Source: Chloroflexota bacterium
Lineage (GTDB): Bacteria > Chloroflexota > UBA6077 > FW602-bin22 > JACPRP01
Assembly: GCA_016189905.1 (NCBI GenBank)
Contig: JACPRP010000090.1
Location: forward strand, 1 to 47,730
Direction: 5' to 3'
DNA length: 47,730 nt
Below, one piece after another: positions 23,302 to 31,683 of this stretch. The notes below the pieces were generated by a model. It searched no databases. It saw nothing but the letters and a program-made list of their open reading frames with translations, and was not told the DNA's origin. The position numbers were made by a program, and so were the translations under genes. How positions within the stretch are numbered: the first letter of the stretch is position 1; the number at the start of each line of letters is the position of its first letter.

Positions 23302-24282
23302 TCAGTAATGTGCAAGCTTGCGTGCCGCTTCAATAATGTGCTGCTCATTAGGCACAAATACCTCTTCCAGCGTAGGCGCGTACGGAACCGGCGTATCAGG
23401 CGCCGTGATGCGCACGATGGGCCCATCCAGGTGATCGAACAGGTCTTCTGCCAGAATAGCCGATATCTCCGCGCCGACGCCACCTGTCCTGGTGTCCTCG
23501 TACAAAACGATGACCTTGTTCGTCTTCTTTACGGAACGTTTCACGGTTTCGGTATCCAGAGGTAGTATGGTGCGGAGATCGACGATCTCCAGGGATATTC
23601 CCTCTTGTACCAGCTTCTCGGCTGCTCCCAGCGCGACGTGGACCATCATCCCGTAAGTGACGACGCTGATGGTGTCGCCTTCCCGCTTGATGTCGGCCAC
23701 TCCTATGGGGACCGTGTAGTCTTGTTCAGGGATCTCTCCCTTTATTCGTCGATACGTCTTCTTATGCTCGAGATACAGGACTGGATCTTCGTCCCGGATC
23801 GCGGCCTTAAGGAGGCCCTTGGCGTCGTAGGGCGTGCAAGGCGTGATGATCTTGAGACCCGGAATATGGTAGAAGAGAGCTTCAACGCTTTGTGAATGAT
23901 AAATGCCACCGTGAATGCCAGCCCCATAAGGGGCACGAACGACGATGGGGCAGCTAAAGGCGCCTTTCGTACGAAAGCGGACCTTCGCCGCTTCGTTCAT
24001 TATCTGATCCATTGCTGGGTGTATATAATCGGCGAACTGAATCTCGGCGATGGGACGCATGCCGTTGAAGGATGCGCCAATCGCGGTGCCGACGATACCT
24101 GATTCCGCGAGTGGGGTATCGATTACGCGGTTCGGACCGAATTCCTTGTAGAGGCCATCGGTCGCTCTGAAGACTCCACCGTGCACGCCGACGTCTTCGC
24201 CAAGCACGATGACGCTAGAATCGCGTCGCATCTCCTCCGCCATGGCCTCACGAATTGCCTCGATAACCGTTTTCTCTGCCAT
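23302..24282 (-). CDS. bkdA2: 2-oxoacid dehydrogenase E1 component, beta subunit (branched-chain type)
   Basis: A 326-residue transketolase-like E1beta. 'VIVLGEDVGVHGGVFRATDGL', 'DTPLAESGIVGTAIGASFNG' and 'EIQFADYIHPAMDQIMNEAAK' are typical of branched-chain E1beta; pyruvate types usually have 'NFAMQAIDQIIN'. It forms an alpha2beta2 thiamine-diphosphate enzyme with the alpha subunit encoded upstream. The C-terminal domain 'IVDLRTILPLDTETV' and 'EDTRTGGVGAEISAIL' is complete. GGAGGA lies before the ATG. It is part of the minus-strand operon pdhABC-bkdA1A2B-lipAB. Confidence 0.9.
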   Translation of the reverse strand: MAEKTVIEAIREAMAEEMRRDSSVIVLGEDVGVHGGVFRATDGLYKEFGPNRVIDTPLAESGIVGTAIGASFNGMRPIAEIQFADYIHPAMDQIMNEAAKVRFRTKGAFSCPIVVRAPYGAGIHGGIYHSQSVEALFYHIPGLKIITPCTPYDAKGLLKAAIRDEDPVLYLEHKKTYRRIKGEIPEQDYTVPIGVADIKREGDTISVVTYGMMVHVALGAAEKLVQEGISLEIVDLRTILPLDTETVKRSVKKTNKVIVLYEDTRTGGVGAEISAILAEDLFDHLDGPIVRITAPDTPVPYAPTLEEVFVPNEQHIIEAARKLAHY

Positions 24283-24409
24283 TAATTGCTTCCTCCGACG
24301 TTCTACTGGGCGAATAGGACGCCTTCTTGAATTTCGATGATGCCATCCAGCCTCCCCCGGACAAAGGGGTTTCGGGGAGGCACCCCCGAGCCCCCGTCCT
24401 GGTGGCGGC

Positions 24410-25441
24410 CTAGCTGTTGTAATACACGTACTTCATCAAGTCCTCACGACTCGGCAGAGGGCTCTTTTCGGCGAAATCGACGGCTTCGTTCACTTCCTCA
24501 AGTACCATCTCGCGGATTCTCTGGTCCAGCGAATCGTCGAGCAGGTTTACCTCTTCGAGGTAGCGTTTGAATCGCTCGATTGGATCGCGCCTCTTCCATT
24601 CTTCGACTTCTTCACGGCTGCGGTAGCGGCGGTCGTCGTCGTCGCTAGAATGCGGGGCGACCCGGAACGTCTTGGCTTCGATAAACGTGGGCCCATCGCC
24701 CTTTAGGGCCCTTTGTACGGCTTGCTTTGTGACCGTGTACGAAGCGAGAACGTCATTCCCATCGACGATTATACCGGGGAAGCCGTAGCCTGCCGCCCGG
24801 TCGGCGATATCTCTGATGGCCATTTGCTTGTTCTGCGGCACGGAAATGGCGTATCCGTTGTTCTCGCAAATGAAAACCACGGGAAGCTTATGGATACCGG
24901 CGAAGTTCAAACCTTCGTGCCAGTCACCTTTGCTGGTGGCGCCGTCGCCAAAATACACGGCGGTGACCGCGGCCTCGCCCTTGATCTTGGAAGCCAGCGC
25001 TACTCCGGCTGCTTGAGGGAGCTGCGTCGCGACCGGGCTAGAGCCGGTGATTATACGCAAACGTGGATAGCCGAAATGGCCGGGCATCTGGCGTCCTCCG
25101 CTTGCCGGATCGGCTTCGCGAGCGAACACCGACAGCATCAGGTCGCGTGGCGTCATTCCAAGCACGAGCGCCACCCCCGTATCGCGATAATATGGCATCA
25201 CGAAGTCTTCGCCGCGCCTCAGGGCAAACGCGCTGCCAATCTGAATGCCCTCTTGCCCGCGACACGAAATGATGAAGTGTATCTTCCCCTGTCGGTGCAG
25301 CGTCCACATTTTTTCGTCTACGGTGCGCGCCTGCACCAACCTGTAGTACATCTCGACGACGGTTTCGTCGCTCAGCCCAAGCTCAGCGTGTCTGCTGTTT
25401 TGATGGGATTCCACAACCGCTGTTTCCTCGGCTGAATCCAT
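24410..25441 (-). CDS. bkdA1: 2-oxoacid dehydrogenase E1 component, alpha subunit (branched-chain type)
   Basis: A 343-residue E1alpha with the thiamine-diphosphate motif starting at 'AVYFGDGATSKGDWHEGLNFA' and running to 'FICENNGYAIS'. It also has 'YYRDTGVALVLGMTPRDLM' and the phosphorylation-loop-like 'APHSSDDDDRRYRSREEVEEW'. 'GRQMPGHFGYPRLRI' is characteristic of branched-chain 2-oxoacid dehydrogenases. The ATG at 25441 follows GGAGGAG. The 127-nt gap to E1beta contains no gene. It decarboxylates the 2-oxoacid and passes the acyl group to E2. Confidence 0.9.
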   Translation of the reverse strand: MDSAEETAVVESHQNSRHAELGLSDETVVEMYYRLVQARTVDEKMWTLHRQGKIHFIISCRGQEGIQIGSAFALRRGEDFVMPYYRDTGVALVLGMTPRDLMLSVFAREADPASGGRQMPGHFGYPRLRIITGSSPVATQLPQAAGVALASKIKGEAAVTAVYFGDGATSKGDWHEGLNFAGIHKLPVVFICENNGYAISVPQNKQMAIRDIADRAAGYGFPGIIVDGNDVLASYTVTKQAVQRALKGDGPTFIEAKTFRVAPHSSDDDDRRYRSREEVEEWKRRDPIERFKRYLEEVNLLDDSLDQRIREMVLEEVNEAVDFAEKSPLPSREDLMKYVYYNS

Positions 25442-25562
25442 TATTGCTCTCCTCCTACCTATATGTGTATTGCCCAGCCTTCGACATCGCGGCCACAGAG
25501 CCGCCGGTGCTGCCCCCGAATACGATGACGTCGTATGGGGTCTCCGTCATCCCTAGCTCTCT

Positions 25563-26780
25563 CTACATAACCAGTGATAATGGGTTCTCCAATAGGCGCT
25601 TGATTTCCTGCAGGAATTGCGCGGCTGTGACGCCGTAATAAACCCGGTGGTCGGCCGAGAGCGTCACTTTCATCGTTTCCCCGATAACCACTTGCCCAGC
25701 GCGTGCCACCGGCGTCGGTCGAACCGAGCCAACGGCCAGAATCCCGCTCTCTGGCGGGTTGATGATCGCGGCAAAATCCTCGACGTCGAACATCCCGAGG
25801 TTAGACACGGTGAACGTTGCCCCCTCAAAATCAGAGGTGGTCATATGTCCGGCCCGCACCCGGTCGATGAGCTGCCGCGCTTCCGCCGCTATCTGACTCA
25901 GGTTCTTCTTATCGCAATCGTGCAGCACCGGCACTAACAGGCCCTGCGGCACAGCCACCGCGATGCTGATGTTAATGCCCTTGTTATATTGCATTTTCCC
26001 ATCGTGGAAAAAGGCGTTCACAATCGGGAATTTTATCAAAGCGAGGGCCGTGGCCTTGATTACGAGGTGATTGTAACTCACGGCTGTTTTCGCTTCGCCG
26101 ACCGCCCGCAGCCCGTTCAACATCCGCGTCGCCTCGGACATCTCGATGCTTGTCGTAACATAGAAGTGCGGGACAGTTTGCTTGGTCCTGGTCATTCGCT
26201 CGGCGATGGTCGCCTGCATTCGCGTGAGATCGACCATCTCCGCTCCTATCGGCGCCGGTGGTGCCTCGGGCTTCGGACGCACCTCGCGGATTTCCTCCAT
26301 TTGTTTGATGAATGCCAGCACATCCTCTTTGGTTATCCGACCGTCTGGGCCTGTGCCAGGGACCTTTCCGAGATCGATCCCTCTTTCTTCGGCGATCCTT
26401 CTGGCCAGTGGGGAAGCCTTGATTCTCTCTTCGACCGGCTGTCGCGGAGCAGGCGCGGCCGCTGTGGATGGTGGCGTTGGTGGCGCGGCTGCCGCCTTTT
26501 CCGCTTCCGGAGCAGGGGCAGGAGGTGCCTCACGACGCTCCCCAGAAGTTGTTATCAACGCGATTGGCTCCCCCACCGGGACGGTCTGATCGGGCGGCAC
26601 GATTATCTTGGAGAGGATGCCGTTTTCGAAAGACTCCAGCTCCATCGCCGCCTTGTCTGTCTCTATCTCGGCTATGGGTTCTCCTCGCTTAACCTCGTCC
26701 CCTTCTCCCTTGAGCCACTTCAGTACCTTCCCCTCCTCCATAGTGTCGCTAAGCCGGGGCATAACGACCTCTACGGCCAT
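25563..26780 (-). CDS. pdhC: Pyruvate dehydrogenase E2 (dihydrolipoyl acetyltransferase)
   Basis: A 405-residue E2. The lipoyl domain has the target Lys in 'EIETDKAAMELESFENG'. A Pro/Ala linker (about residues 85-110) precedes the peripheral binding domain 'SPLARRIAEERGIDLGKVPG' and the catalytic core. The 'DTMEEG' and 'TDKAAME' signatures are those of pyruvate dehydrogenase E2. In the active site the His is kept but the usual Asp of 'DHRVxDG' is Tyr ('SADHRVYYGVTAA'). This substitution also occurs in some other bacterial E2 proteins, to my knowledge. GAGGAGGGAAGTCA precedes the ATG. It is separated from pdhB by a 154-nt gap that contains a palindromic repeat. Confidence 0.9.
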   Translation of the reverse strand: MAVEVVMPRLSDTMEEGKVLKWLKGEGDEVKRGEPIAEIETDKAAMELESFENGILSKIIVPPDQTVPVGEPIALITTSGERREAPPAPAPEAEKAAAAPPTPPSTAAAPAPRQPVEERIKASPLARRIAEERGIDLGKVPGTGPDGRITKEDVLAFIKQMEEIREVRPKPEAPPAPIGAEMVDLTRMQATIAERMTRTKQTVPHFYVTTSIEMSEATRMLNGLRAVGEAKTAVSYNHLVIKATALALIKFPIVNAFFHDGKMQYNKGINISIAVAVPQGLLVPVLHDCDKKNLSQIAAEARQLIDRVRAGHMTTSDFEGATFTVSNLGMFDVEDFAAIINPPESGILAVGSVRPTPVARAGQVVIGETMKVTLSADHRVYYGVTAAQFLQEIKRLLENPLSLVM

Positions 26781-26832
26781 TGACTTCCCTCCTCAAATGT
26801 TATCCCAAACCGCTGCCAGTGTTTCGCAACAA

Positions 26833-26908
26833 GTTTCACTGTAAAGAACGCAGTGACCCCCATCAATTTCTTTGCGCTCTTTGTCCTTCCGCAGAAGGAT
26901 GGTGAAAC
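26833..26908. repeat. Palindromic element between pdhB and pdhC
   Basis: A copy with GTTTCAC/GTGAAAC ends (26833-26839, 26902-26908). The right half, CTTTGCGCTCTTTG followed by TCCTTCCGCAGAAGGA, is almost identical to the copy inside the O-antigen-ligase gene at 36747. The left arm has diverged. It lies in the middle of the pdh operon and could process or attenuate the transcript. Confidence 0.75.
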
Positions 26909-26934
26909 CACGCTCCACAGTTGTCGCAATGTAC

Positions 26935-27909
26935 TTAGGCAACCATCTTCGTAACCGCCGCGATCACGGCCTGATCGTCAGGGATCGCTGCCTTTTCCAG
27001 GTTTTTGGCATAGGGCATCGGCACTTCCGCTCCCCCGATGCGGCGGATCGGCGCATCGAGGTAGTCGAAGGCCATCTCCTGAACGAAGGCGGCGACCTCG
27101 GCGCTCACCCCGTACGTTGGCCATCCTTCTTCCAGGACGACGGCTCGCGTGGTCTTTCTCACCGAATCCGCAACAGTCTGCTTGTCTAAAGGCCTCAGTG
27201 TTCGCAAGTCGACCACTTCTACGCTGATGCCCTTTTCCTCGAGCTGCTTTGCCGCTGTCATCGCGACGAGCAGCATCCTCGAATGGGTAATAATCGTTAT
27301 GTCGTCACCTTTTCTTGTGATTTCGGCCTTGCCGATGGGCGTCAGCACCTCGCCATCCGGAACTTCACCTCTCGTGTTATAAAGGGTCTCGTTCTCGACA
27401 AAAACGATAGGATTGTCGTCTCTGATGGCAGTTTTCAAGAGACCCTTGGCATCCAGAGGAGTGGAAGGCGCCACGACGATAAGGCCTGGTATGTGTGCAT
27501 ACCAGACGGCGAGGCTCTGAGAGTGCGAAGCGGCGAGCTGATGGCCGCCTCCCTCGGGCATGCGAACAACCATAGGAATCTTAACGGCGCCGCCAAACAT
27601 GTAGCGCAGCTTGGCGGCGTGATTGACAATCTGATCCGCAGCCAGCAGGCTGAAGTTGATGGTCATCATCTCCACCACGGGGCGCAGACCCACCATCGCC
27701 GCTCCGACCCCTAGTCCGACAATCTCTTCTTCCGCTATCGGAGTATCTCTGACACGCTTCTCGCCGAATTCCGCGAGAAGCCCGGCCGTAACTTTGTATG
27801 CCCCCTCGAAGACGCCGATATCTTCTCCCATCAGGAATACGTTGGAATCCCGTCGCATCTCCTCGCGAAGCGCCTGATTGAGGGCCTCGCGATAGGTTAT
27901 CACCGCCAT
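26935..27909 (-). CDS. pdhB: Pyruvate dehydrogenase E1 component, beta subunit
   Basis: A 324-residue E1beta. 'VFLMGEDIGVFEGAYKVTAGL', 'DTPIAEEEIVGLGVGAAMVG' and 'EMMTINFSLLAADQIVNHAAK' identify the pyruvate type. The C-terminal domain 'VVDLRTLRPLDKQTV' and 'EEGWPTYGVSAEVAAF' is intact. The chosen ATG at 27909 has GAGGG about 8 nt upstream; a GTG 15 nt further up overlaps the E1alpha stop. The pdhA TAG sits one base upstream of this ATG, so translation is coupled. The product pairs with PdhA as an alpha2beta2 thiamine-diphosphate decarboxylase. Confidence 0.93.
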   Translation of the reverse strand: MAVITYREALNQALREEMRRDSNVFLMGEDIGVFEGAYKVTAGLLAEFGEKRVRDTPIAEEEIVGLGVGAAMVGLRPVVEMMTINFSLLAADQIVNHAAKLRYMFGGAVKIPMVVRMPEGGGHQLAASHSQSLAVWYAHIPGLIVVAPSTPLDAKGLLKTAIRDDNPIVFVENETLYNTRGEVPDGEVLTPIGKAEITRKGDDITIITHSRMLLVAMTAAKQLEEKGISVEVVDLRTLRPLDKQTVADSVRKTTRAVVLEEGWPTYGVSAEVAAFVQEMAFDYLDAPIRRIGGAEVPMPYAKNLEKAAIPDDQAVIAAVTKMVA

Positions 27910-27910
27910 T

Positions 27911-28930
27911 CTACTGTCCCTCACTTTGGACGTAGACGTCCTTGTAGAGGTCGTCCAGGCCTGGCGCCGGACTGCTCTCCGCGTATTGCACCGATTCCGT
28001 CACAACTCGGCTGACAGCAGCCTCGATGTCATCGATCTCCTGCTGTGTTAGCATGCCGGAATCTTTCATCTTCTGCTCGAGCGACGAAATAGGATCTCGC
28101 TCCCGCCACCAGCGTACCTCATCGTCAGTCCTGTAACGGGCTGGATCGGCCATCGAGTGCCCTCGGAACCGGTAAGTCACCAACTCGACCAGGCTGGGCT
28201 CGTGGTCTTTGCGCGCTCGCTCAACGGCGCGCAGGCACGCGTCGCGCGTGGCCACTACGTCCATTCCATCTATGCGCTCTGCCACCATATCGTAGGCGCA
28301 CGCCTTGCGATAGATCTCGCTCACAGACGAAGCGCGCCGGACGGCCGTGCCCATTCCATACAGATTGTTGGTGCACACGAACACTACTGGCAACTGCCAC
28401 AGTTTGGCGACGTTGAGGCCTTCGTGGAAGGAGCCGATGTTTGTGGCTCCCTCACCGAAGACGCACATCGCGACCTCGTCTGTGCCGCGATAGGTGACGG
28501 CCAGGGCGGTGCCGGTTGCTATCGGTATCATCCCACCGACGATGGCATAGCCGCCCATGAAACGTACTTTACTATCGAACAGGTGCATCGACCCGCCTCT
28601 CCCCTTCGAGCAACCGGTTGCCTTGCCATACAGCTCGGCCATCACCGCCCTGGGGGCTACCCCTTTCACCAGCGCCCAGCCGTGGTCGCGATAGCTGGTG
28701 AAAAGATAGTCACGATCTGCCAGGGACGATGCTGCCCCGACAATCGCCGCTTCCTCGCCAATGTTGAGGTGCACGAAGCCGCCCGCCTTCGCGCGCGTGT
28801 AGATCTCTGCCACCTTCTCCTCGACGCGGCGAATCAGGATCATCTTGTTCAGGAAGTGGAGAAGTGTTTCTTTGTCGAGTGGGAGAGAAACAGCCCTGGG
28901 CTGAGCGGAAGCCTGTGACCTTTGCTTCAT
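27911..28930 (-). CDS. pdhA: Pyruvate dehydrogenase E1 component, alpha subunit
   Basis: A 339-residue E1alpha, first gene of the operon. 'YTRAKAGGFVHLNIGEEAAIVG', 'CSKGRGGSMHLFDSKVRFMGG' and the thiamine-diphosphate motif from 'VFGEGATNIGSFHEGLN' to 'FVCTNNLYGMG' are diagnostic. 'RFRGHSMADPARYRTDDEV' is the pyruvate-type phosphorylation-loop region. The start ATG at 28930 has AAAGGTGG at 7-nt spacing; the longer frame to 29020 is rejected. A promoter at 29123 leaves a leader of about 185 nt. The order pdhABC then bkdA1A2B-lipAB on one strand suggests coordinated acyl-CoA production. Confidence 0.93.
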   Translation of the reverse strand: MKQRSQASAQPRAVSLPLDKETLLHFLNKMILIRRVEEKVAEIYTRAKAGGFVHLNIGEEAAIVGAASSLADRDYLFTSYRDHGWALVKGVAPRAVMAELYGKATGCSKGRGGSMHLFDSKVRFMGGYAIVGGMIPIATGTALAVTYRGTDEVAMCVFGEGATNIGSFHEGLNVAKLWQLPVVFVCTNNLYGMGTAVRRASSVSEIYRKACAYDMVAERIDGMDVVATRDACLRAVERARKDHEPSLVELVTYRFRGHSMADPARYRTDDEVRWWRERDPISSLEQKMKDSGMLTQQEIDDIEAAVSRVVTESVQYAESSPAPGLDDLYKDVYVQSEGQ

Positions 28931-29082
28931 ATAGTTTCCACCTTTCGCTGGAGCGCTAGCGAAATTGGTCTTTCGGCACCGGAGTAGTCGGAGCGAGGAC
29001 TCGAACAAGTCTCTCTGCAAGTTCTGTGCCAGACGCTGCCCCGAGATGCAGCCTGACGGGGCAAAACGATCTATTTTTCATC

Positions 29083-29106
29083 GCAACCAGTCATATAGCA
29101 ACCAGT
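29083..29106. repeat. Direct repeat GCAACCAGT, 15-bp period, downstream of the pdh promoter
   Basis: Two identical GCAACCAGT boxes start at 29083 and 29098, just inside the predicted pdh transcript and near the MFS gene's 3' end. The spacing is one and a half helical turns. A regulator site is possible, but no factor is assigned. Confidence 0.35.
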
Positions 29107-29122
29107 TTATCCGTCTGATAAT

Positions 29123-29151
29123 ATTCTAAAACAGCGATACGTGGAATTCAA
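29123..29151 (-). promoter_or_regulatory. Predicted promoter of the pdh-bkd-lip operon
   Basis: On the minus strand TTGAAT (29146-29151), a 17-nt spacer and TAGAAT (29123-29128). The start point would be near 29116. Confidence 0.55.
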
Positions 29152-29157
29152 TATTAA

Positions 29158-30510
29158 TTATTGTGGCTGACGGGCTTGAGAGGTGATGTCTTCCAGCGTG
29201 CGGCCAACTGTTTCCTCACCGAACAGGGCGACTGTGAGGCCACCAAGAGTCAGCACTCCGGCGAACATCCAGAACAGTAGGCTGTAGCTGCCTCCCCAAC
29301 TGCCGAGCATCAGACCAACGATGCCTGGAACGGCAATCCCACCGACCCTGCCGAAGGCGGACGCCATGCCCGCACCAGTTCCTCGCGCACGAGTCGGGTA
29401 AAGCTCTGGTGTATAGGCCAGCATAACCGCCCAACCGCCCAGGTTCCCGACGGAGATAAGGCTGCCCCAGACCAGTAGCTCCTGGGGTGAGGTGGCCTGT
29501 CCGAAAAGATAAGCGGCGATGCCGCAGAGCAGTAACGCTGGGACGACGACGCGCTTTCGCCCGATTCTGTCCATCAAGAACGAGGCCACGATCACGCCTG
29601 GTAGCTGGGCCATAGTTATCACCAGCACGAACTCGAAGGAGCGAACAACCCCGTAGCCGGCGGCTGACAGCAGGGTGGGCATCCAGACGAATATCCCGGA
29701 GAAGCTGTATACCAGCGCGAACCAGAGGGCCCAGGTGCAGACCGTTCTTCTGATCAGTTGCGGTGACCATAGCTCGAGAATCCTCTTCGTGGTGCTCTCG
29801 GCGCTTTTCGAGCCGATAGAGCCGATGACGAGCCTGGTGCCGTAGCGCTGGTGAATCGTGCGAACGATCTCGTTGGCCGCGTCGGTCTGCCCGTGGCTCG
29901 CCAGATACCGCGGAGATTCCGGTATGGCGATTCTCGAAATCGGCAGGTAAATGATGGGGAACAGGGCGAAGAGGAACAAAGCCCGCCACCCGAACTGCGG
30001 GATGAGGAAATAGGCGGCCATTGTGGCGAGCAGCCAGCCAGAGATATAGAAGACGTTGGTTAGCCCCAAAAGCCGTCCGCGGTATCTGGCCGGCGCGAAC
30101 TCCGTGAGCAGTGTCGCGAGGGCCGGCGGCGCCGCCCCAACGCCGAGGCCGCTAATGAATTGGAAGGCGACCAGCGCCGGGAAATCCCAGGCGATGGCGC
30201 TCAGTCCCGCTCCGAGCGCCAGGGCCAGGATGACCAGTTGCAGGGCGGTCTTTCTTCCCCAACGATCGGCTATGTTCCCGACAATCGCCGCGCCCACAAA
30301 GGAGCCTACAGCGTTGGCCGTGATCACCGTGCCGGCGTGCCCAGGGGTTAACGACCAATCTCGCACTATCTGCGCGAGGGCGGAGCTCAGGGTGCTCATC
30401 GTCGCGCCGGTGAACACAAAATAAAGGCCGAGCAGGAATTCCATCCGCCAATGGAACATCGAAATGGTAGAATCTGAGCTTTCGGTTGCGACGCCCACAG
30501 AGAACCTCAT
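29158..30510 (-). CDS. MFS transporter (metabolite:H+ symporter type)
   Basis: A 450-residue protein with 12 hydrophobic segments. The cytoplasmic loop 2-3 motif 'GNIADRWGRKTAL' (GxxxDRxGR) and its second-half echo 'LMDRIGRKRVVVP' mark the major facilitator superfamily. 'PESPRYLASHGQTDAANEI' after helix 6 is typical of sugar/organic-acid symporters such as the aromatic-acid group. It probably imports a carboxylate or sugar across the inner membrane; the substrate is unknown. No good ribosome-binding site precedes the ATG at 30510. The start lies 13 nt after the hepT stop, so it may be translated from the mntA-hepT transcript. Confidence 0.88.
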   Translation of the reverse strand: MRFSVGVATESSDSTISMFHWRMEFLLGLYFVFTGATMSTLSSALAQIVRDWSLTPGHAGTVITANAVGSFVGAAIVGNIADRWGRKTALQLVILALALGAGLSAIAWDFPALVAFQFISGLGVGAAPPALATLLTEFAPARYRGRLLGLTNVFYISGWLLATMAAYFLIPQFGWRALFLFALFPIIYLPISRIAIPESPRYLASHGQTDAANEIVRTIHQRYGTRLVIGSIGSKSAESTTKRILELWSPQLIRRTVCTWALWFALVYSFSGIFVWMPTLLSAAGYGVVRSFEFVLVITMAQLPGVIVASFLMDRIGRKRVVVPALLLCGIAAYLFGQATSPQELLVWGSLISVGNLGGWAVMLAYTPELYPTRARGTGAGMASAFGRVGGIAVPGIVGLMLGSWGGSYSLLFWMFAGVLTLGGLTVALFGEETVGRTLEDITSQARQPQ

Positions 30511-30523
30511 TGTGCTTTTGATG

Positions 30524-30946
30524 TCAATTCCTATTCAGCCATTGGCGGACTAGCTCGGCGAAGCGCGCAATGTCTTCCAGGTGCTGCAAGTTGCGGTACA
30601 CTTCGTCCCAATCGATACCCACGTACTCGTGGACCAGGACATTGCGGAAGCCGGCGAGTGGTGCTAGCTCACGCGCAAAGTCAGACGGCAACACGCCTAG
30701 CTCGCCAAGGCGCAAAATGGCCTCACGGTAGTCGGTCGGCTTTTCGGCTCGCTCCACGGCGATTATTCGATGGCCAATGTCGATGACGCACTGTGCGGCG
30801 ATTTCCAGATTGCGCTCGACGATATCCCGAAGATACGGGTCGGCATCGAACTCAGCCCGGTCCTTCGCCCTGAGAGGCTCTAATCGCGCCAATCTTTCGT
30901 TGAGTTCGTCCAAGCGCCGCTCGATACCGCTGAACTCTGGCAGCAT
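30524..30946 (-). CDS. hepT: HepT-like RNase toxin of a MntA/HepT module
   Basis: A 140-residue HEPN-domain protein with the RX4HXY catalytic motif in 'GFRNVLVHEYVGID' near residue 105, on an all-helical scaffold ('LRDIVERNLEIAAQCVIDIGHRI'). HepT is an RNase toxin that its MntA partner neutralises by adding AMP to the motif Tyr, as established for known pairs. ATG 30946 has GAGGGG 6 nt upstream; a GTG 9 nt further up is an alternative. The 5' end is overlapped by about 95 nt of the mntA frame. Confidence 0.9.
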   Translation of the reverse strand: MLPEFSGIERRLDELNERLARLEPLRAKDRAEFDADPYLRDIVERNLEIAAQCVIDIGHRIIAVERAEKPTDYREAILRLGELGVLPSDFARELAPLAGFRNVLVHEYVGIDWDEVYRNLQHLEDIARFAELVRQWLNRN

Positions 30947-31346
30947 GCTGATCACCCCTCAAAATGTCGCGCCGCTGTGCACGCAGGACGGGCAGATAAT
31001 CGCCGTAAAGGCCCATTACCCTGGCCTCGTACTCGACGCGGGTCGCGGTGTCACGCTGATACACGGGTATCCCCTGGGCGATAACAGCGTAGGCTAGCTC
31101 GACCGGCGCCCGATTCAGAATAACCACGTCGACCCTTTCCGTTGCCAGGGCAACTGCCAGCTCGTGAGCCAGTCGGGCGCGCAGTGCACTCAGGCCCCGC
31201 GCATCTTCGATCAGTACCGCTATATCGTAGTCGCTCCGAGGGCCAACCGGACCGCCGACCCGAGAGCCAAAGAGATAGGCCAGCGTGACCTCCGGAAAGC
31301 GAGCGACCACACCTGCGATTTCATCGATGGTTTTGCCGCCAGACAT
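30852..31346 (-). CDS. mntA: MntA-like minimal nucleotidyltransferase antitoxin
   Basis: A 164-residue protein with the nucleotidyltransferase GSx10DxD motif in 'LFGSRVGGPVGPRSDYDIAVL' and a third Asp in 'RVDVVILN'. It is the antitoxin partner that AMPylates HepT. MntA domains normally end about 'YEARVMGLYGDYLPVLRAQRR'. The final ~30 residues, rich in Arg and Gln, come from reading through the start of hepT in another frame, an unusually long overlap. The start is ATG 31346, with GGAGTGG some 12 nt upstream; longer starts add nothing recognisable. Promoter at 31449. Confidence 0.88.
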   Translation of the reverse strand: MSGGKTIDEIAGVVARFPEVTLAYLFGSRVGGPVGPRSDYDIAVLIEDARGLSALRARLAHELAVALATERVDVVILNRAPVELAYAVIAQGIPVYQRDTATRVEYEARVMGLYGDYLPVLRAQRRDILRGDQHAARVQRYRAALGRTQRKIGAIRASQGEGPG

Positions 31347-31448
31347 TTTGGGTAATCCACTCCTAAACCGATTCCAGGTCTTATACAGGCACACGTCACC
31401 AGAGGACGTCGGAACGCTAACTTGCTGCCCTCCACGGGCTCATATGAT

Positions 31449-31477
31449 AGGATAGCTTAGACGAGCATGTAAGTCAA
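31449..31477 (-). promoter_or_regulatory. Promoter of mntA-hepT
   Basis: TTGACT (31472-31477), a 17-nt spacer and TATCCT (31449-31454) on the minus strand, about 100 nt before mntA. Confidence 0.55.
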
Positions 31478-31507
31478 CAAGCTTATCTCAGTGATGGCAC
31501 AAACTCC

Positions 31508-31535
31508 TTGACAACGAGGTCGTGCGTAGTAGAAT
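31508..31535 (+). promoter_or_regulatory. Promoter of the ThDP-enzyme gene
   Basis: A perfect TTGACA (31508-31513), a 16-nt spacer and TAGAAT (31530-31535), leaving a ~140-nt leader before 31684. It is divergent from the mntA promoter 31 nt away. Confidence 0.6.
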
Positions 31536-31683
31536 GTACCAAGGCAGATTGATGGTCGCTCCTTTGGTATCAAAGGGGAATTGTACCAGGAGGCATCGGA
31601 CTGTCGCGCGAGGTCGAAGGCGATGTCCCTCATTCGTTCTCAGTGACACTATCCGCCGTAATTCCAGATCGTGAGGTGCTGAA

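Noticed and set aside
24283-24409. Possible small gene or RNA between bkdA1 and bkdA2
   Set aside because: There is no frame with a start and ribosome-binding site. Only C/G-rich runs are seen, with no stable symmetric stem.
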